Origin: Marinobacter sediminum
Lineage (GTDB): Bacteria; Pseudomonadota; Gammaproteobacteria; Pseudomonadales; Oleiphilaceae
Direction of reading: 5' to 3'
DNA length: 64,000 nucleotides
Assembly (NCBI RefSeq): GCF_016820575.1
Contig: NZ_JAEMQH010000003.1
Location: 62,001 to 126,000 of the forward strand
The position numbers and the translations under genes are program-made. This document shows, piece by piece, positions 46,245 through 55,566 of this stretch (position 1 is the stretch's first letter; every line of letters starts with the position of its first letter). Under the pieces are notes generated by a model, which saw nothing but the letters and a program-made list of their open reading frames with translations, searched no databases and had not been told where the DNA came from.

Positions 46245-46365
46245 TTTGCCTCCTGCGCGTCCGCTTTTTATTTTTTTGCAAGGTTTCCTGCACCCAGCAT
46301 AGCCGCACACGCTGCTGTGTACTAGCGCGGCCTGCGGATTGGCTCGTCAGCGGCGGGCTCCAGTG

Positions 46366-46806
46366 TCAGGCCCTTGTGTTCAGGTTTTTCCCGGTATCCG
46401 GGTCTGGAAACACAGTGTCATAGCACCAGGTGAACACGAATGCGTACACCAGATAAAAGACTACAAAGGCAACGTCGACAATCAGGGCTTCAATCAGTCC
46501 GATTCCCATCCACCAGGCAATCACCGGCAAAAATGCGATCATCAAACCTAGTTCAAAGCTGATGGCGTGAACGAATCGTGCCGGTAGGGTTTTACGGGTG
46601 GAGCAGGTCAGGCGCTTCAGGCCGTGATCGAAGGCCAAGTTGAAGGCATAGTTCCACACCGTGGCCATGGTTGCACCGACGATACCGAGGACGCCGGTTT
46701 GACCGAGATCGTACCCGAAGGTAAATGCAGCCAGGGGAATGGATAGCAGGAGGCCAATCACCTCGAACGAGATGGCCTGACGAATTCTGTCTTTGGTCGT
46801 TCTCAT
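46366..46806 (-). CDS. PACE-family multidrug/biocide exporter (AceI-like)
   Basis: A 146-residue four-helix protein made of two bacterial-transmembrane-pair units. Each unit begins with the related motifs RIRQAISFEVIGLL (residues 7-20) and RFVHAISFELGLM (near 77-89). The essential glutamate of AceI is at the identical position, Glu15. Characterised members export chlorhexidine, acriflavine and short diamines by proton antiport. It forms a single-gene unit beside tRNA-Met. Confidence 0.9.
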   Translation of the reverse strand: MRTTKDRIRQAISFEVIGLLLSIPLAAFTFGYDLGQTGVLGIVGATMATVWNYAFNLAFDHGLKRLTCSTRKTLPARFVHAISFELGLMIAFLPVIAWWMGIGLIEALIVDVAFVVFYLVYAFVFTWCYDTVFPDPDTGKNLNTRA

Positions 46807-46890
46807 AGCAGGATCATACGAAGGCGGGTCGTCCCGCGTTCAGTTCCAGGGAAGGGCGGGGTCGTCCCCAAAGCAGTGTCGCTAACGAAA

Positions 46891-46920
46891 AAAGGGCCAC
46901 GACGTAAATCGTGGCCCTTT
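46891..46920 (-). terminator. tRNA-Met terminator, usable in both directions
   Basis: AAAGGGCCACGA (46891-46902) pairs perfectly with TCGTGGCCCTTT (46909-46920) across CGTAAA. On the minus strand the stem starts eight bases after the tRNA CCA end and is followed by six T. Confidence 0.9.
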
Positions 46921-46928
46921 TCGAAGTC

Positions 46929-47005
46929 TGGTAGCAAGGGGCGGAGTCGAACCGCCGACCCCAGCATTATGAGTGCTGTGCTCTAACCAACTGAGCTACC
47001 TTGCC
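46929..47005 (-). tRNA. tRNA-Met, elongator (anticodon CAT)
   Basis: A 77-base tRNA with encoded CCA. The acceptor stem starts GGCAAGG, the D-loop is AGCTCAGTTGGTTAGAGC, the anticodon loop is CTCATAA, and the T-loop is GTTCGAC. The D-arm and the GGGGTC variable region match elongator tRNA-Met of E. coli rather than initiator or tRNA-Ile2, although CAT anticodons need care. Confidence 0.95.
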
Positions 47006-47040
47006 ATTTCGTTCTGGGCGTTGCCCCAAACGAAGCGCGT

Positions 47041-47069
47041 ATTTTCAGTATTTGGGCCCATCCTGTCAA
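47041..47069 (-). promoter_or_regulatory. tRNA-Met promoter
   Basis: On the minus strand TTGACA (47069-47064) is 17 bases from GAAAAT (47046-47041). The discriminator is ACGCGC, nearly the same as that of the tRNA-Leu promoter in this window. Confidence 0.65.
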
Positions 47070-47097
47070 GGCTTAGGGCCGACTTTTTCCTGAAAAG

Positions 47098-48189
47098 TTA
47101 CACGTTGAAGCGGAAGTGGATGACGTCGCCGTCCTGAACGATGTAATCCTTGCCCTCAAGACGCCATTTACCGGCATCCTTGGCACCTGCTTCACCATTG
47201 AACTGGACGAAATCGTCGTAGCCCACAATCTCGGCACGGATAAAGCCACGCTCGAAATCGGTATGGATCACGGCTGCGGCCTGAGGCGCTGTGGCACCGA
47301 TACGAACGGTCCAGGCACGAACTTCCTTCACGCCGGCGGTGAAGTAGGTCTGCAGGCCGAGCAGGTCATAACCGGCGCGAATAACGCGGTCCAGTCCCGG
47401 CTCTTCCATGCCCATTTCATCCAGGAACATCGCCTTTTCTTCGTCTTCCAGTTCCGAAATCTCGGCTTCCAGCTTGTTGCAGATGGGGACGACAACGGCG
47501 TTCTCGGAAGCGGCAATCTCGCGCACGGTGTCCAGGTGCGGGTTGTTCTCAAAACCGTCTTCGTTGACGTTGGCAATGTACATAGTTGGCTTCACCGTGA
47601 GCAGGCACAGCTCTCGGATCAGCGCCATCTGGTCTTTGTCCAGATTCATGCTGCGTACCGGCTTGCCTTCGTTCAGCACTGGCAGCAGCTTCTCGAACAT
47701 CTCCAGCTGTGCCTTGGCTTCCTTGTCGCCACTCTTGGCCACGCGCTGGACGCGCTTGATGGCCTTCTCTACGGTGTCCAAATCGGCCAGGGCCAGCTCG
47801 GTGTTGATTACGTCGATGTCGGATGCCGGATCAACCTTGTTGGCGACGTGGATCACGTTGCCGTCTTCAAAGCAGCGCACCACGTGTGCAATGGCGTCGG
47901 TCTGACGGATGTTGGCCAGGAACTGGTTACCCAGGCCTTCGCCCTTGGAGGCACCGGCAACCAGGCCGGCGATGTCGACGAATTCCATGGTGGTCGGAAC
48001 CGTGCGCTCTGGCTTGACCATCTCGGACAGCTTGTTCAGGCGCGGATCCGGCATCGCTACCACACCAGCATTGGGCTCGATGGTGCAGAACGGGAAGTTC
48101 TCAGCGCCAATGCCAGATTTGGTCAGTGCGTTGAACAGGGTGGATTTGCCGACGTTGGGAAGGCCGACGATGCCGCAGTTAAATCCCAT
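47098..48189 (-). CDS. ychF: ribosome-binding ATPase YchF
   Basis: Obg-family P-loop protein that uses ATP and binds ribosomes; involved in redox stress responses and translation-start choice. It has 363 residues, with P-loop [14 protein letters not shown] (near 8), the switch segment [20 protein letters not shown], a central coiled-coil insertion (about 130-205) and a C-terminal TGS domain ([20 protein letters not shown] onward). Part of the lolB to ychF conserved block on the minus strand. Confidence 0.97.
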   Translation of the reverse strand: MGFNCGIVGLPNVGKSTLFNALTKSGIGAENFPFCTIEPNAGVVAMPDPRLNKLSEMVKPERTVPTTMEFVDIAGLVAGASKGEGLGNQFLANIRQTDAIAHVVRCFEDGNVIHVANKVDPASDIDVINTELALADLDTVEKAIKRVQRVAKSGDKEAKAQLEMFEKLLPVLNEGKPVRSMNLDKDQMALIRELCLLTVKPTMYIANVNEDGFENNPHLDTVREIAASENAVVVPICNKLEAEISELEDEEKAMFLDEMGMEEPGLDRVIRAGYDLLGLQTYFTAGVKEVRAWTVRIGATAPQAAAVIHTDFERGFIRAEIVGYDDFVQFNGEAGAKDAGKWRLEGKDYIVQDGDVIHFRFNV

Positions 48190-48271
48190 GGAATGCCTCT
48201 GCTGGTACTAAAAAATGTGGGCGGATTATACCGGTGTCAGCCGGAACGTGCGAGTAAGGGGAAATGCCCTC

Positions 48272-48862
48272 TCAGGGCGCAGGCTTGAAGCTGTGCAGAC
48301 GGTTCATGGCGGCGGCCAGTTTGCCGCTGGCGGCCTCTGGCAAAACCCGCATGACCTCATCAAAGACCGCGGTCAGCTCCTCGGTTTCTTTCTTGCCAAG
48401 TCGGCCGAGTACAAAACCCGTCACCTTGCGGCTGTCGCCCGGATGGCCAATGCCCAATCGTAGGCGTTGGAAGTCCTTGCTGCCGAGGTGCGCAATGGTG
48501 TCCCGAAGACCGTTGTGACCACCATGACCGCCGCCTTTTTTAAGCTTGGCAGTGCCAGGGGGCAGGTCGAGCTCGTCGTGCGCAACCAGTATCTGTTCGG
48601 GGGAAATCTTGAAAAAGTCCGCCAGAGCCTTGATGGACAGGCCGCTGCGGTTCATAAACGTGGAGGGGTTCAGCAAGTGCAGGTCGAGTCCCTGCCACTG
48701 AATGCGGGCATAGAGCCCGTGGTACTTCTTTTCGGGACGGAGCGTCTGGCCCGCATGGCGGGCCAGCGCTTCGACGAACAGGGCGCCGGCGTTGTGGCGG
48801 GTATTCTCGTAATCAGGACCGGGATTACCCAGTCCGACCACCATGACAATATCCTGTGCCAT
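48272..48862 (-). CDS. pth: peptidyl-tRNA hydrolase
   Basis: Releases peptides from prematurely dropped peptidyl-tRNAs. The 196 residues have the family opening [18 protein letters not shown] with the catalytic histidine at residue 22 or so, PSTFMNRSG (near 68) and the [13 protein letters not shown] helix (near 109-121). Lies 21 bases after rplY, as in many gammaproteobacteria. Confidence 0.97.
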   Translation of the reverse strand: MAQDIVMVVGLGNPGPDYENTRHNAGALFVEALARHAGQTLRPEKKYHGLYARIQWQGLDLHLLNPSTFMNRSGLSIKALADFFKISPEQILVAHDELDLPPGTAKLKKGGGHGGHNGLRDTIAHLGSKDFQRLRLGIGHPGDSRKVTGFVLGRLGKKETEELTAVFDEVMRVLPEAASGKLAAAMNRLHSFKPAP

Positions 48863-48883
48863 TCGCCGTTGCCCCCGGAGTGC

Positions 48884-49531
48884 TTACTCCTTGTCTTCGC
48901 CGCTCTCTTCGCCTTCTTCACCTTCTTCCGCTTCGTCGACTTTCGCGCCGCGCGGCTTGTGAATGGCGACAACCGGCAGGTCGTGGTCTTCACCCTGGAG
49001 CAGGGCAGCAACCTTGACGTCTTTCGGCAGTTTCAGGTCGCTCAGGTGAACCACCTGATCCATTTCAACGGTAGCCATGTCCACTTCAATGAACTCAGGC
49101 AGGTTCTGCGGCAGACAGATCACTTCTACTTCGTTGATCTGGTGGTTAGCCACGCCGCCGTGAAGCTTGATAGCCGGTGCAGTTTCTTCGTTGATGAAGT
49201 GCAGCGGTACGTTCACGTGGATTTCGTGGTCCTTGTCTACGCGCAGGAAGTCAGCGTGCGTCAGGATGGGCTTGTACGGGTGACGCTGCAGATCCTTCAG
49301 GATCACGCTTTCTTTCTTGCCGTTCAGTTCAACGGTCAGAATGTGGGAGAAGAACGCTTCGTTTTCCAGAGCCTTCTTCAGCTCGTTGTGCCAGATGGAA
49401 ATCGCAGTTGCTTCCTTGTTACCACCGTAAATGATGGCTGGAATTTTACGTTCCTCACGACGCAGGCGGCGGCTCGCACCTCTCCCCTGATCGTCACGAG
49501 GAAATGCTTCAATAACAAAATCCTGAGACAT
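48884..49531 (-). CDS. rplY: 50S ribosomal protein L25, long (Ctc/TL5) form
   Basis: 5S rRNA-binding protein of the large subunit. The 215 residues include the L25 domain (about 1-92) and the additional C-terminal beta domain found in the Ctc/TL5 form (about 100-185, with VNVPLHFINEETAPA). An acidic tail of Glu, Asp and Gly residues closes the protein. The start is taken at ATG 49531 (MSQDFVIEAFPRDDQG). Confidence 0.96.
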   Translation of the reverse strand: MSQDFVIEAFPRDDQGRGASRRLRREERKIPAIIYGGNKEATAISIWHNELKKALENEAFFSHILTVELNGKKESVILKDLQRHPYKPILTHADFLRVDKDHEIHVNVPLHFINEETAPAIKLHGGVANHQINEVEVICLPQNLPEFIEVDMATVEMDQVVHLSDLKLPKDVKVAALLQGEDHDLPVVAIHKPRGAKVDEAEEGEEGEESGEDKE

Positions 49532-49697
49532 GGTAATAACCTCAATCGTCACCTGAACTGCCCGCGACCAGGCGTTGGATCAGGTGATGTTTCTGAAAAG
49601 CCGGATTTTTCCGGCTGACTAAAAGAGTCGGGAGCCTGATTAGGCTCCCGACTCGGTAACTGCTTGTTTTGCCTGAGGGCTAAAGCGCTAAACCCGC

Positions 49698-50648
49698 TTA
49701 GGCATTCTCGAACATGGCACTGATCGATTCTTCGTTGCTGACGCGGCGAATCGACTCCGCCATCAGCCCGGCCATTCCGAGGACGCGGATTCTATCACAA
49801 TTTTTGGCTTTGTCACCCAGCGGGATGGTGTCGCAGACAACCAGCTCATCCAGATCCGACGCGTTGATGTTGTCAATCGCAGGGCCTGACAGAACCGGGT
49901 GGGTGATATAGGCCACAACGCGGGCTGCGCCATGCTCTTTCAGAGCGTTGGCCGCTTTGCACAGGGTGCCGGCGGTATCGATGATGTCGTCCACCAGGAT
50001 GCAGGTCTTGTCGCGAACGTCACCGATGATGTGCATGACCTGGGACACGTTCGCCTTCGGGCGACGCTTGTCGATGATGGCCAGGTCGGCATCGTCCAGT
50101 TTCTTGGCGACGGCACGGGCGCGAACAACGCCGCCGACGTCAGGAGAAACCACGATGAAGTTTTCGAAGCGCTGCTTCTCGATGTCTTCGAGCATGACCG
50201 GTGTGGCGTAGATGTTGTCCACCGGAATATCGAAGAAGCCCTGAATCTGATCAGCGTGCAGGTCGACGGTCAGGACTCGGTCCACGCCGATGCTGGAGAT
50301 CATGTCTGCTACTACCTTGGCGCTGATGGCAACTCGCGTGGAGCGTACCCGGCGATCCTGACGTGCATACCCGTAATAGGGGATGACGGCAGTGACACGT
50401 GTTGCGGAGGCCCGGCGAAGGGCGTCAGCCATCACGATCAATTCCATCAGGTTATCGTTGGTGGGGTAGCAGGTCGGCTGGATGATGAACACATCATGGC
50501 CGCGAACATTCTCATTGATTTCAACGGTGGTTTCACCGTCGCTGAACCGACCGACAGTAGCCTGGCCCATGGGAATGTGGAGTTTCTGTGCGATGTCTTT
50601 GGCAAGCTCAGGATTGGCATTGCCAGCGAAAATCATCAGTTTGGACAC
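49698..50648 (-). CDS. prs: ribose-phosphate pyrophosphokinase
   Basis: Makes PRPP from ribose 5-phosphate and ATP for nucleotide, histidine and NAD synthesis. The 316-residue form starts with GTG 50648 ([19 protein letters not shown]), seven bases after AAGGA. The PRPP-binding signature [17 protein letters not shown] (first residue variable) and the catalytic flexible loop region [16 protein letters not shown] are present. The longer upstream frame runs through the tRNA-Gln and is discarded. It follows ispE and tRNA-Gln, the standard Pseudomonas order. Confidence 0.97.
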   Translation of the reverse strand: MSKLMIFAGNANPELAKDIAQKLHIPMGQATVGRFSDGETTVEINENVRGHDVFIIQPTCYPTNDNLMELIVMADALRRASATRVTAVIPYYGYARQDRRVRSTRVAISAKVVADMISSIGVDRVLTVDLHADQIQGFFDIPVDNIYATPVMLEDIEKQRFENFIVVSPDVGGVVRARAVAKKLDDADLAIIDKRRPKANVSQVMHIIGDVRDKTCILVDDIIDTAGTLCKAANALKEHGAARVVAYITHPVLSGPAIDNINASDLDELVVCDTIPLGDKAKNCDRIRVLGMAGLMAESIRRVSNEESISAMFENA

Positions 50649-50700
50649 GACGGCATCCTTCTCAGTATCGGCGTTTGATTCAGAAGAAGCGGGAGAAAGG

Positions 50701-50775
50701 TGGCTGGGGTGGCAGGATTCGAACCTGCGCATGACGGGATCAAAACCCGTTGCCTTACCACTTGGCGACACCCCA
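50701..50775 (-). tRNA. tRNA-Gln (anticodon TTG)
   Basis: A 75-base tRNA with encoded CCA (50701-50703), an acceptor stem opening TGGGGTG, the anticodon stem ACGGG/CCCGT with loop TTTTGAT, and a T-loop GTTCGAA. It lies 20 bases after the ispE stop and 53 bases before prs, with no separate promoter seen, so it is cut from the ispE-prs transcript. Confidence 0.97.
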
Positions 50776-50794
50776 GTATCGTGCTTTTTTGGCA

Positions 50795-51658
50795 TCATTT
50801 CAGCTCTGTCAGCTTTTTGTGTAGAGGTGAATGGTTCACCCCTTTAGCTACGAACCCCGTGATGCCGGAGGGTTTGCTTTCCCAGATAATCCGGGCTGCG
50901 GATTCTGTAGGGAAACGTCCAAATATGCAAGCCCCGGTTCCGGTTAATCTTGCAGGTCCGAATTGTGCAAGCCAATCCAGGCTTTGGTTGACCTCAGGAT
51001 ACAGTCTTCGAACCGCATCTTCACAGTCGTTTCGGTACCTCGAGGCGTCTCCCTCAAAAGCGGGCGCTATTGTGATTCTCGGCGTGTTTCTTGTCAACCC
51101 TTGATCTGAAAAAATCTTACCGGTGTTGATGTTGCAGCCGGGTTTCAGAACCACGAACCAGTCTTCCGGCGGTGTCGCCGGCGTCAGTTGTTCACCTACG
51201 CCTTCGCCAAACGCGGCATGGCCACGGACAAAAACCGGTACATCGGCGCCGAGGCTTAGGCCCAGTTGTGCCAGCTCATCAATGCTGAGGCCCAGTTGCC
51301 ATAGATAGTTCAGCCCCAGCAGGGTAGTGGCAGCGTCAGAGCTGCCGCCGCCGAGGCCGCCACCCATGGGCAGTCGCTTGGTGATGCTGATGTCGACCCC
51401 GGGCAAGGGGGATTTCGCACGTTTCGCCAAGGCCTCGGCCGCACGCACCACCAGGTTGTCCTGGTCGGGAACATCAGCGAGGGCCTGGGTAAGACGAATG
51501 CCAGGGCGTTCGGGCGTCAGCGTGAAAGTGATGTCGTCGCCATGGTCGAGGAACTGAAACAGGGTTTGCAGTTCGTGATAGCCATCGGGCCTGCGCCCGA
51601 CTATATGCAGGAACAGGTTCAGCTTCGCCGGCGCCGGCAGGGTGATGCTGCTTGTCAC
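50795..51658 (-). CDS. ispE: 4-diphosphocytidyl-2-C-methyl-D-erythritol kinase
   Basis: GHMP kinase of the MEP isoprenoid pathway. The 287 residues have the N-terminal [21 protein letters not shown] and the ATP-binding glycine-rich loop [15 protein letters not shown] (near 96-110), with [12 protein letters not shown] near 245. Its start overlaps the lolB stop by four bases. Confidence 0.96.
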   Translation of the reverse strand: MTSSITLPAPAKLNLFLHIVGRRPDGYHELQTLFQFLDHGDDITFTLTPERPGIRLTQALADVPDQDNLVVRAAEALAKRAKSPLPGVDISITKRLPMGGGLGGGSSDAATTLLGLNYLWQLGLSIDELAQLGLSLGADVPVFVRGHAAFGEGVGEQLTPATPPEDWFVVLKPGCNINTGKIFSDQGLTRNTPRITIAPAFEGDASRYRNDCEDAVRRLYPEVNQSLDWLAQFGPARLTGTGACIFGRFPTESAARIIWESKPSGITGFVAKGVNHSPLHKKLTELK

Positions 51659-52296
51659 GGCTTGGTGTCCAGAGCGTTCCAGTCACTGACCACCAATCGC
51701 ACCCGCTTGTCGTCCTTCAGGGCGGTGATTTTCGCCGGCAGAGTGGGGTGATCTGGCAGGAATTGCTGCCAGCGGTCGTAGCGGATTTCCCAGCCGGCCT
51801 GGCGAATGATCGCCAATTGGCTGGCGTCGTCGAACAGCAGTCGGAAGTCGTCGCCCGGGGCGGGCAGGCCCCGAATCCACCACACCAGATGGTTCAGGGG
51901 TAATTGCCAGCCGGTAGCGGCGGCCACCAGGGCTTCGGGTTCGCCGGATCGGTAGGTGTCGCCCCCGGGCAGGGTCAGTTCAATAAACCCCGGTACACCT
52001 TTAAGAGTAGTGCTGCCCATGCCCAGGAACGACGACGACAGGGCCAGGTCGTAGGCTTCGCCCTGCTGGATCCAGTGGTTGATCAGCGCGGTGCCACTGT
52101 CGGAGGGTTGGCGCACCGCCAGCTTACCCATCAGTTGCCAGTGGTCGAAGCGGGCCAGTTGCTGGCTGCGCTTGGCCCAATCAGCGGGTGGCTGATCTGT
52201 CATGCCCTCGGGCAGGGGTGTCAGGTCAATGGTGGTGCAGGCGCCAAGCAGGGCGATCAGTGGCAGTAGCAGCCAGAAGCGGCACGTTCGGGGCAT
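51655..52296 (-). CDS. lolB: outer-membrane lipoprotein insertion protein LolB
   Basis: Accepts lipoproteins from LolA and places them in the outer membrane. The 213-residue lipoprotein has the lipobox LLGAC (Cys near residue 20), the beta-sandwich strand [28 protein letters not shown] and the hydrophobic protruding loop region ([11 protein letters not shown]). It overlaps the TPR gene stop by one base and ispE by four bases. Confidence 0.94.
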   Translation of the reverse strand: MPRTCRFWLLLPLIALLGACTTIDLTPLPEGMTDQPPADWAKRSQQLARFDHWQLMGKLAVRQPSDSGTALINHWIQQGEAYDLALSSSFLGMGSTTLKGVPGFIELTLPGGDTYRSGEPEALVAAATGWQLPLNHLVWWIRGLPAPGDDFRLLFDDASQLAIIRQAGWEIRYDRWQQFLPDHPTLPAKITALKDDKRVRLVVSDWNALDTKP

Positions 52297-54041
52297 TACA
52301 GATCACCGTTGTCGGTCAGGCGGTCAATGGTTTCGCGCAGAACGCTGTGGTCGGCATCCTGTTCCAGGCCTTCCTTCCAGACAATGCGGGCCTGATCCTC
52401 AGCACCGCTAACCCAGAGCGCCTCGCCATAGTGGGCAGCGACTTCCGGATCGGGGAATGCGGACCAGGCCCGTGCCAGGTAGTCGAGGGCCGGTTGCAGT
52501 TGTCCTTCCTGGAACAGAACCCAGCCCATGCTGTCGAGAATGGCGGGGTTCTCCGGGTCCAGGGCCAGGGCTCGTTCAATGTAATTGCGGGCTTCTTTCA
52601 GCCGATCGGTCCGGATGGTCAGGATATACCCCAGGGCATTGAGGGCGACCGCGTTACCCGGGTCCTCTTCGATGATGCGCTTGAGGTCTTCCTCGGCACG
52701 TCCGGGTTGATCCATTGTGTCCAGCATCATGGCGCGGGCGTAGCGAATCTGAATATTGCCGGGGAATTCGTTCAGGGCCTCGGTGGCAGTTTCAAGGGCG
52801 GCCTGATGCTGGTCCTGATCCAGCAGCAGATTTACTTCCATTAGCCAGAAGTTCTCGGCTTGCTGAGGATTGGTGTCTTTCAGGTTGCGGATGTTGGCAA
52901 CGGCATCGTCCAGCCGGTTCTCTTCGGCTAGCAATTCGCTGGTGCGCGCCAGTGCCGGGAAATAGTAGTTGCCCTGGGTGACGCTCTGGTAATGGCTGAT
53001 GGCCTGCCCGGTATTGCTGGCCTCGTCTGCCATGCGCCCCAGGTAATAGTTGGATTCGTTGGTGTGGTGGCCCTGCTGGATGAGGCGATTCAGTTCCTGC
53101 TTGGCCAAATCGGTCTGGCCGTTTTCCATGGCAACCAGGGCGTGGGACAGGCGAAGGCCAGGGGTGTTCGGGTATTGCTGCACCAGGCGCTTGAACTCGT
53201 CCTGGGCGGCCTGCAATTCACCCTCACCAAGCAGCATGCGGCCGTAAAGTGTGCCCATGCGGCGGTTGGCCGGGAAGCGCCGGGTGTTGGTCATTAGATA
53301 ATCGAGTGCCTGCTTCCGGGCATTTTCCTGATAGAGCAGGTCGCCTCTGAGGATGATCGCTGGCTGGAAGTTGGGGTGCTCCTCCAGAAGCGGGGTCAGT
53401 CGGTTCAGGGCCTCACCGGGATCGCCGGTTACTTTTAACAGCAGTGCAATGCTGTATTCGAGCTCGGGAGAATTCGGGTAGCGCTCCGCCAGTTCCTTAT
53501 ATAGCTGCAGGAGTTCTTGTTGCTGTTCCGGGGGCAGATTGCCGGCCATGGCAGCCAGGCTGTCGAAATCAGCATCGCCGCCCTGGTTCATGATCTTTTC
53601 CATATGGACCAGTGCAGCATTCAGTTCGTTGCGCTTGATCGCCTGAATGGCAGATACACGCAGAGCCTGCAGGTTGTCGGGGTCGACCTCCAGCCACAAG
53701 TCAGCGAGCTGCTTCTGCGCGTTGTCGCCATTGAGGGATTGGGCAATGCGCATGGCGCGCTCGATAACGCCTTTGTCCCGGGACTTCTTGGCCGCTTTCA
53801 GGTAGTTCACCAGGGTGACATCGTAGCGACCGCGTTGTGCAGCAATCTCCCCGGTAAGGAGAAGGTAGAGAACATCCGGCTCGAAGTCGGCATACTCAAT
53901 GCTGGCCTCGCTGGCCGGTTTGGCTTCGGGGGCCGCTGGGGCTTGGGTGCCGGTTTCTTCCCTGGAGCCATTCAGGCTGGCGCAGCCGGCGAGGGAGAGG
54001 CCCAGCAGGCAGGTGACCAGTAAGGGTGCGGATTTGTGCAT
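52296..54041 (-). CDS. tetratricopeptide-repeat lipoprotein
   Basis: A 581-residue lipoprotein with signal peptide and lipobox LAGC (Cys near residue 20), a disordered alanine/glutamate-rich linker to about 45, and about a dozen TPR units covering most of the rest (for example NPAILDSMGWVLFQEGQLQPALDYLARAWS, seen in part). The homologue next to lolB in Pseudomonas is an uncharacterised TPR protein. It probably acts as a periplasmic scaffold; the partner is unknown. It is translationally coupled to lolB. Confidence 0.88.
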   Translation of the reverse strand: MHKSAPLLVTCLLGLSLAGCASLNGSREETGTQAPAAPEAKPASEASIEYADFEPDVLYLLLTGEIAAQRGRYDVTLVNYLKAAKKSRDKGVIERAMRIAQSLNGDNAQKQLADLWLEVDPDNLQALRVSAIQAIKRNELNAALVHMEKIMNQGGDADFDSLAAMAGNLPPEQQQELLQLYKELAERYPNSPELEYSIALLLKVTGDPGEALNRLTPLLEEHPNFQPAIILRGDLLYQENARKQALDYLMTNTRRFPANRRMGTLYGRMLLGEGELQAAQDEFKRLVQQYPNTPGLRLSHALVAMENGQTDLAKQELNRLIQQGHHTNESNYYLGRMADEASNTGQAISHYQSVTQGNYYFPALARTSELLAEENRLDDAVANIRNLKDTNPQQAENFWLMEVNLLLDQDQHQAALETATEALNEFPGNIQIRYARAMMLDTMDQPGRAEEDLKRIIEEDPGNAVALNALGYILTIRTDRLKEARNYIERALALDPENPAILDSMGWVLFQEGQLQPALDYLARAWSAFPDPEVAAHYGEALWVSGAEDQARIVWKEGLEQDADHSVLRETIDRLTDNGDL

Positions 54042-54259
54042 GCAACTTCCCGTGATTCTGTCGACAACTCATCAGAGATTGACGCCAACCCGCCGTTGGT
54101 TTGAGCTGGATCGGCTCGCGGCCGTGGCCGGTTCCCTATAATGGCATAAGCGTCTGATCTTGCCCAACCTGTCCGCACTTGCCGCAGCGTTCAGGCATTA
54201 AGGTGGCAGCGGAGGGCGCTGGTCGTTAAAATGTCTGTCATTAACCCCTGATGGCATAA

Positions 54260-54271
54260 GGTTGTACAACC
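54260..54271 (+). promoter_or_regulatory. 12-bp perfect palindrome before hemA
   Basis: GGTTGTACAACC ends six bases before the hemA ATG at 54277, where a ribosome site would normally be. The 235-base divergent region also holds TATAAT at 54137-54142, with no good -35 partner. The palindrome might be an operator or fold in the message; nothing more can be said. Confidence 0.3.
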
Positions 54272-54276
54272 AAGAC

Positions 54277-55566
54277 ATGGCACTGGTAACGCTCGGAATC
54301 AATCATCGTACAGCTCCGGTAGAGCTGCGCGAGCGCGTGGCGTTCACACCGGAGCACATGGCGGACGCCTTTGCCGAGTTGCGGGCGGCGTCCGGTGCCA
54401 CCGAGGCGGCCATCCTCTCTACCTGTAATCGCACGGAGCTCTACCTGGCGGGAGACGATGACTGCGCGCCGTCGGTGCTGCGCTGGCTGGCGGGCTTTCA
54501 CGAATTGGATAGCTCCGAGCTGGAGCAGTCGCTGTATGTCTATCGGGATGCCGAAGCAGTCAGGCACGTGATGCGGGTTGCTGCCGGTCTGGATTCCATG
54601 GTGCTGGGCGAACCCCAGATCCTCGGGCAGTTGAAAGATGCCTATGCGCTGGCGCGGGAAAACAACGCCAGTGGCGCCTTTCTGTCTCGAATGTTTGAGC
54701 AGGCGTTCTCGGTAGCCAAGCGGGTACGCACCCAGACTGCGATCGGTGAAAACCCGGTGTCGGTGGCCTACGCTGCCGTCAGCATGGCGCACCATATTTT
54801 CGCCGACATGTCCCGCAACAGGGCATTGTTGATCGGTGCTGGCAAGACCATTGAGTTGGTGGCCCGGCACCTGGCCGACGCCGGCGTGCAGGACTTTCTG
54901 GTGGCGAACCGGACTCTCGAGCGGGCCCAGACCCTGGCCGGCCGGCATGGCGGCAAGGGCATTCTGCTGTCGGAAATCCCGGAATACCTGACGGACGTCG
55001 ATATCGTCATCTCCTCAACCGCAAGCCCGTTGCCCATTCTGGGTAAAGGCGCGGTTGAGCGGGCGTTAAAGAAGCGCAAGCACAGGCCCTATTTTATGGT
55101 GGACATTGCTGTACCCCGGGATATCGAACCGGAAGTGGCCTCGCTGGACGATGTCTATCTGTATACCGTCGATGACCTGCGCCAGGTTATTGAAGAAAAT
55201 ATCCGGTCCCGCGAGGGCGCGGCCCGTGAAGCTGAAAACCTGGTCGACTCCGGGGTTCAGGATTTTCTCAATCAGCTCCGCGCGCTCGATGCCGTGTCAA
55301 CGCTCAAGCAATTCCGCCAACGCGCCGAAGTCCTGCGCGATGTGGAAACCGAAAAAGCCCTGCGTACTCTCCGTAACGGAGGCGATCCGGAAACGGTGCT
55401 GCGCAGTCTGGCTCGTGGTCTGACCAACAAACTTCTGCATGAACCGTCGGTACAGGTCCGCAAGGCCACTACCGAAGGACGTCCCGAGGTGACCAAATGG
55501 CTGCGTGAATTGCACCAGCTGGATGTTCTGGAAGCAGACGAGCCGACCACCCCGGAAAAAATATGA
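54277..55566 (+). CDS. hemA: glutamyl-tRNA reductase
   Basis: First committed step of tetrapyrrole synthesis: reduces Glu-tRNA to glutamate semialdehyde. The 429 residues have the catalytic cysteine in [12 protein letters not shown] (near residue 50), the family signature [22 protein letters not shown] and an NADPH-binding domain with [19 protein letters not shown] 54277 ([14 protein letters not shown]) fits homologues. It overlaps prfA by four bases (ATGA). Confidence 0.97.
   Translation: MALVTLGINHRTAPVELRERVAFTPEHMADAFAELRAASGATEAAILSTCNRTELYLAGDDDCAPSVLRWLAGFHELDSSELEQSLYVYRDAEAVRHVMRVAAGLDSMVLGEPQILGQLKDAYALARENNASGAFLSRMFEQAFSVAKRVRTQTAIGENPVSVAYAAVSMAHHIFADMSRNRALLIGAGKTIELVARHLADAGVQDFLVANRTLERAQTLAGRHGGKGILLSEIPEYLTDVDIVISSTASPLPILGKGAVERALKKRKHRPYFMVDIAVPRDIEPEVASLDDVYLYTVDDLRQVIEENIRSREGAAREAENLVDSGVQDFLNQLRALDAVSTLKQFRQRAEVLRDVETEKALRTLRNGGDPETVLRSLARGLTNKLLHEPSVQVRKATTEGRPEVTKWLRELHQLDVLEADEPTTPEKI

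Noticed and set aside
46929..47005. tRNA-Ile2 (lysidine, CAT anticodon)
   Set aside because: The D-arm and variable region match elongator tRNA-Met.
47116..49618. Long plus-strand frames (390 and 383 codons) opposite ychF, pth and rplY
   Set aside because: They follow codon-phase shadows of three conserved genes and resemble no protein family.
50649..50798. N-terminal extension of prs
   Set aside because: It is read through tRNA-Gln; GTG 50648 with AAGGA matches the E. coli start.
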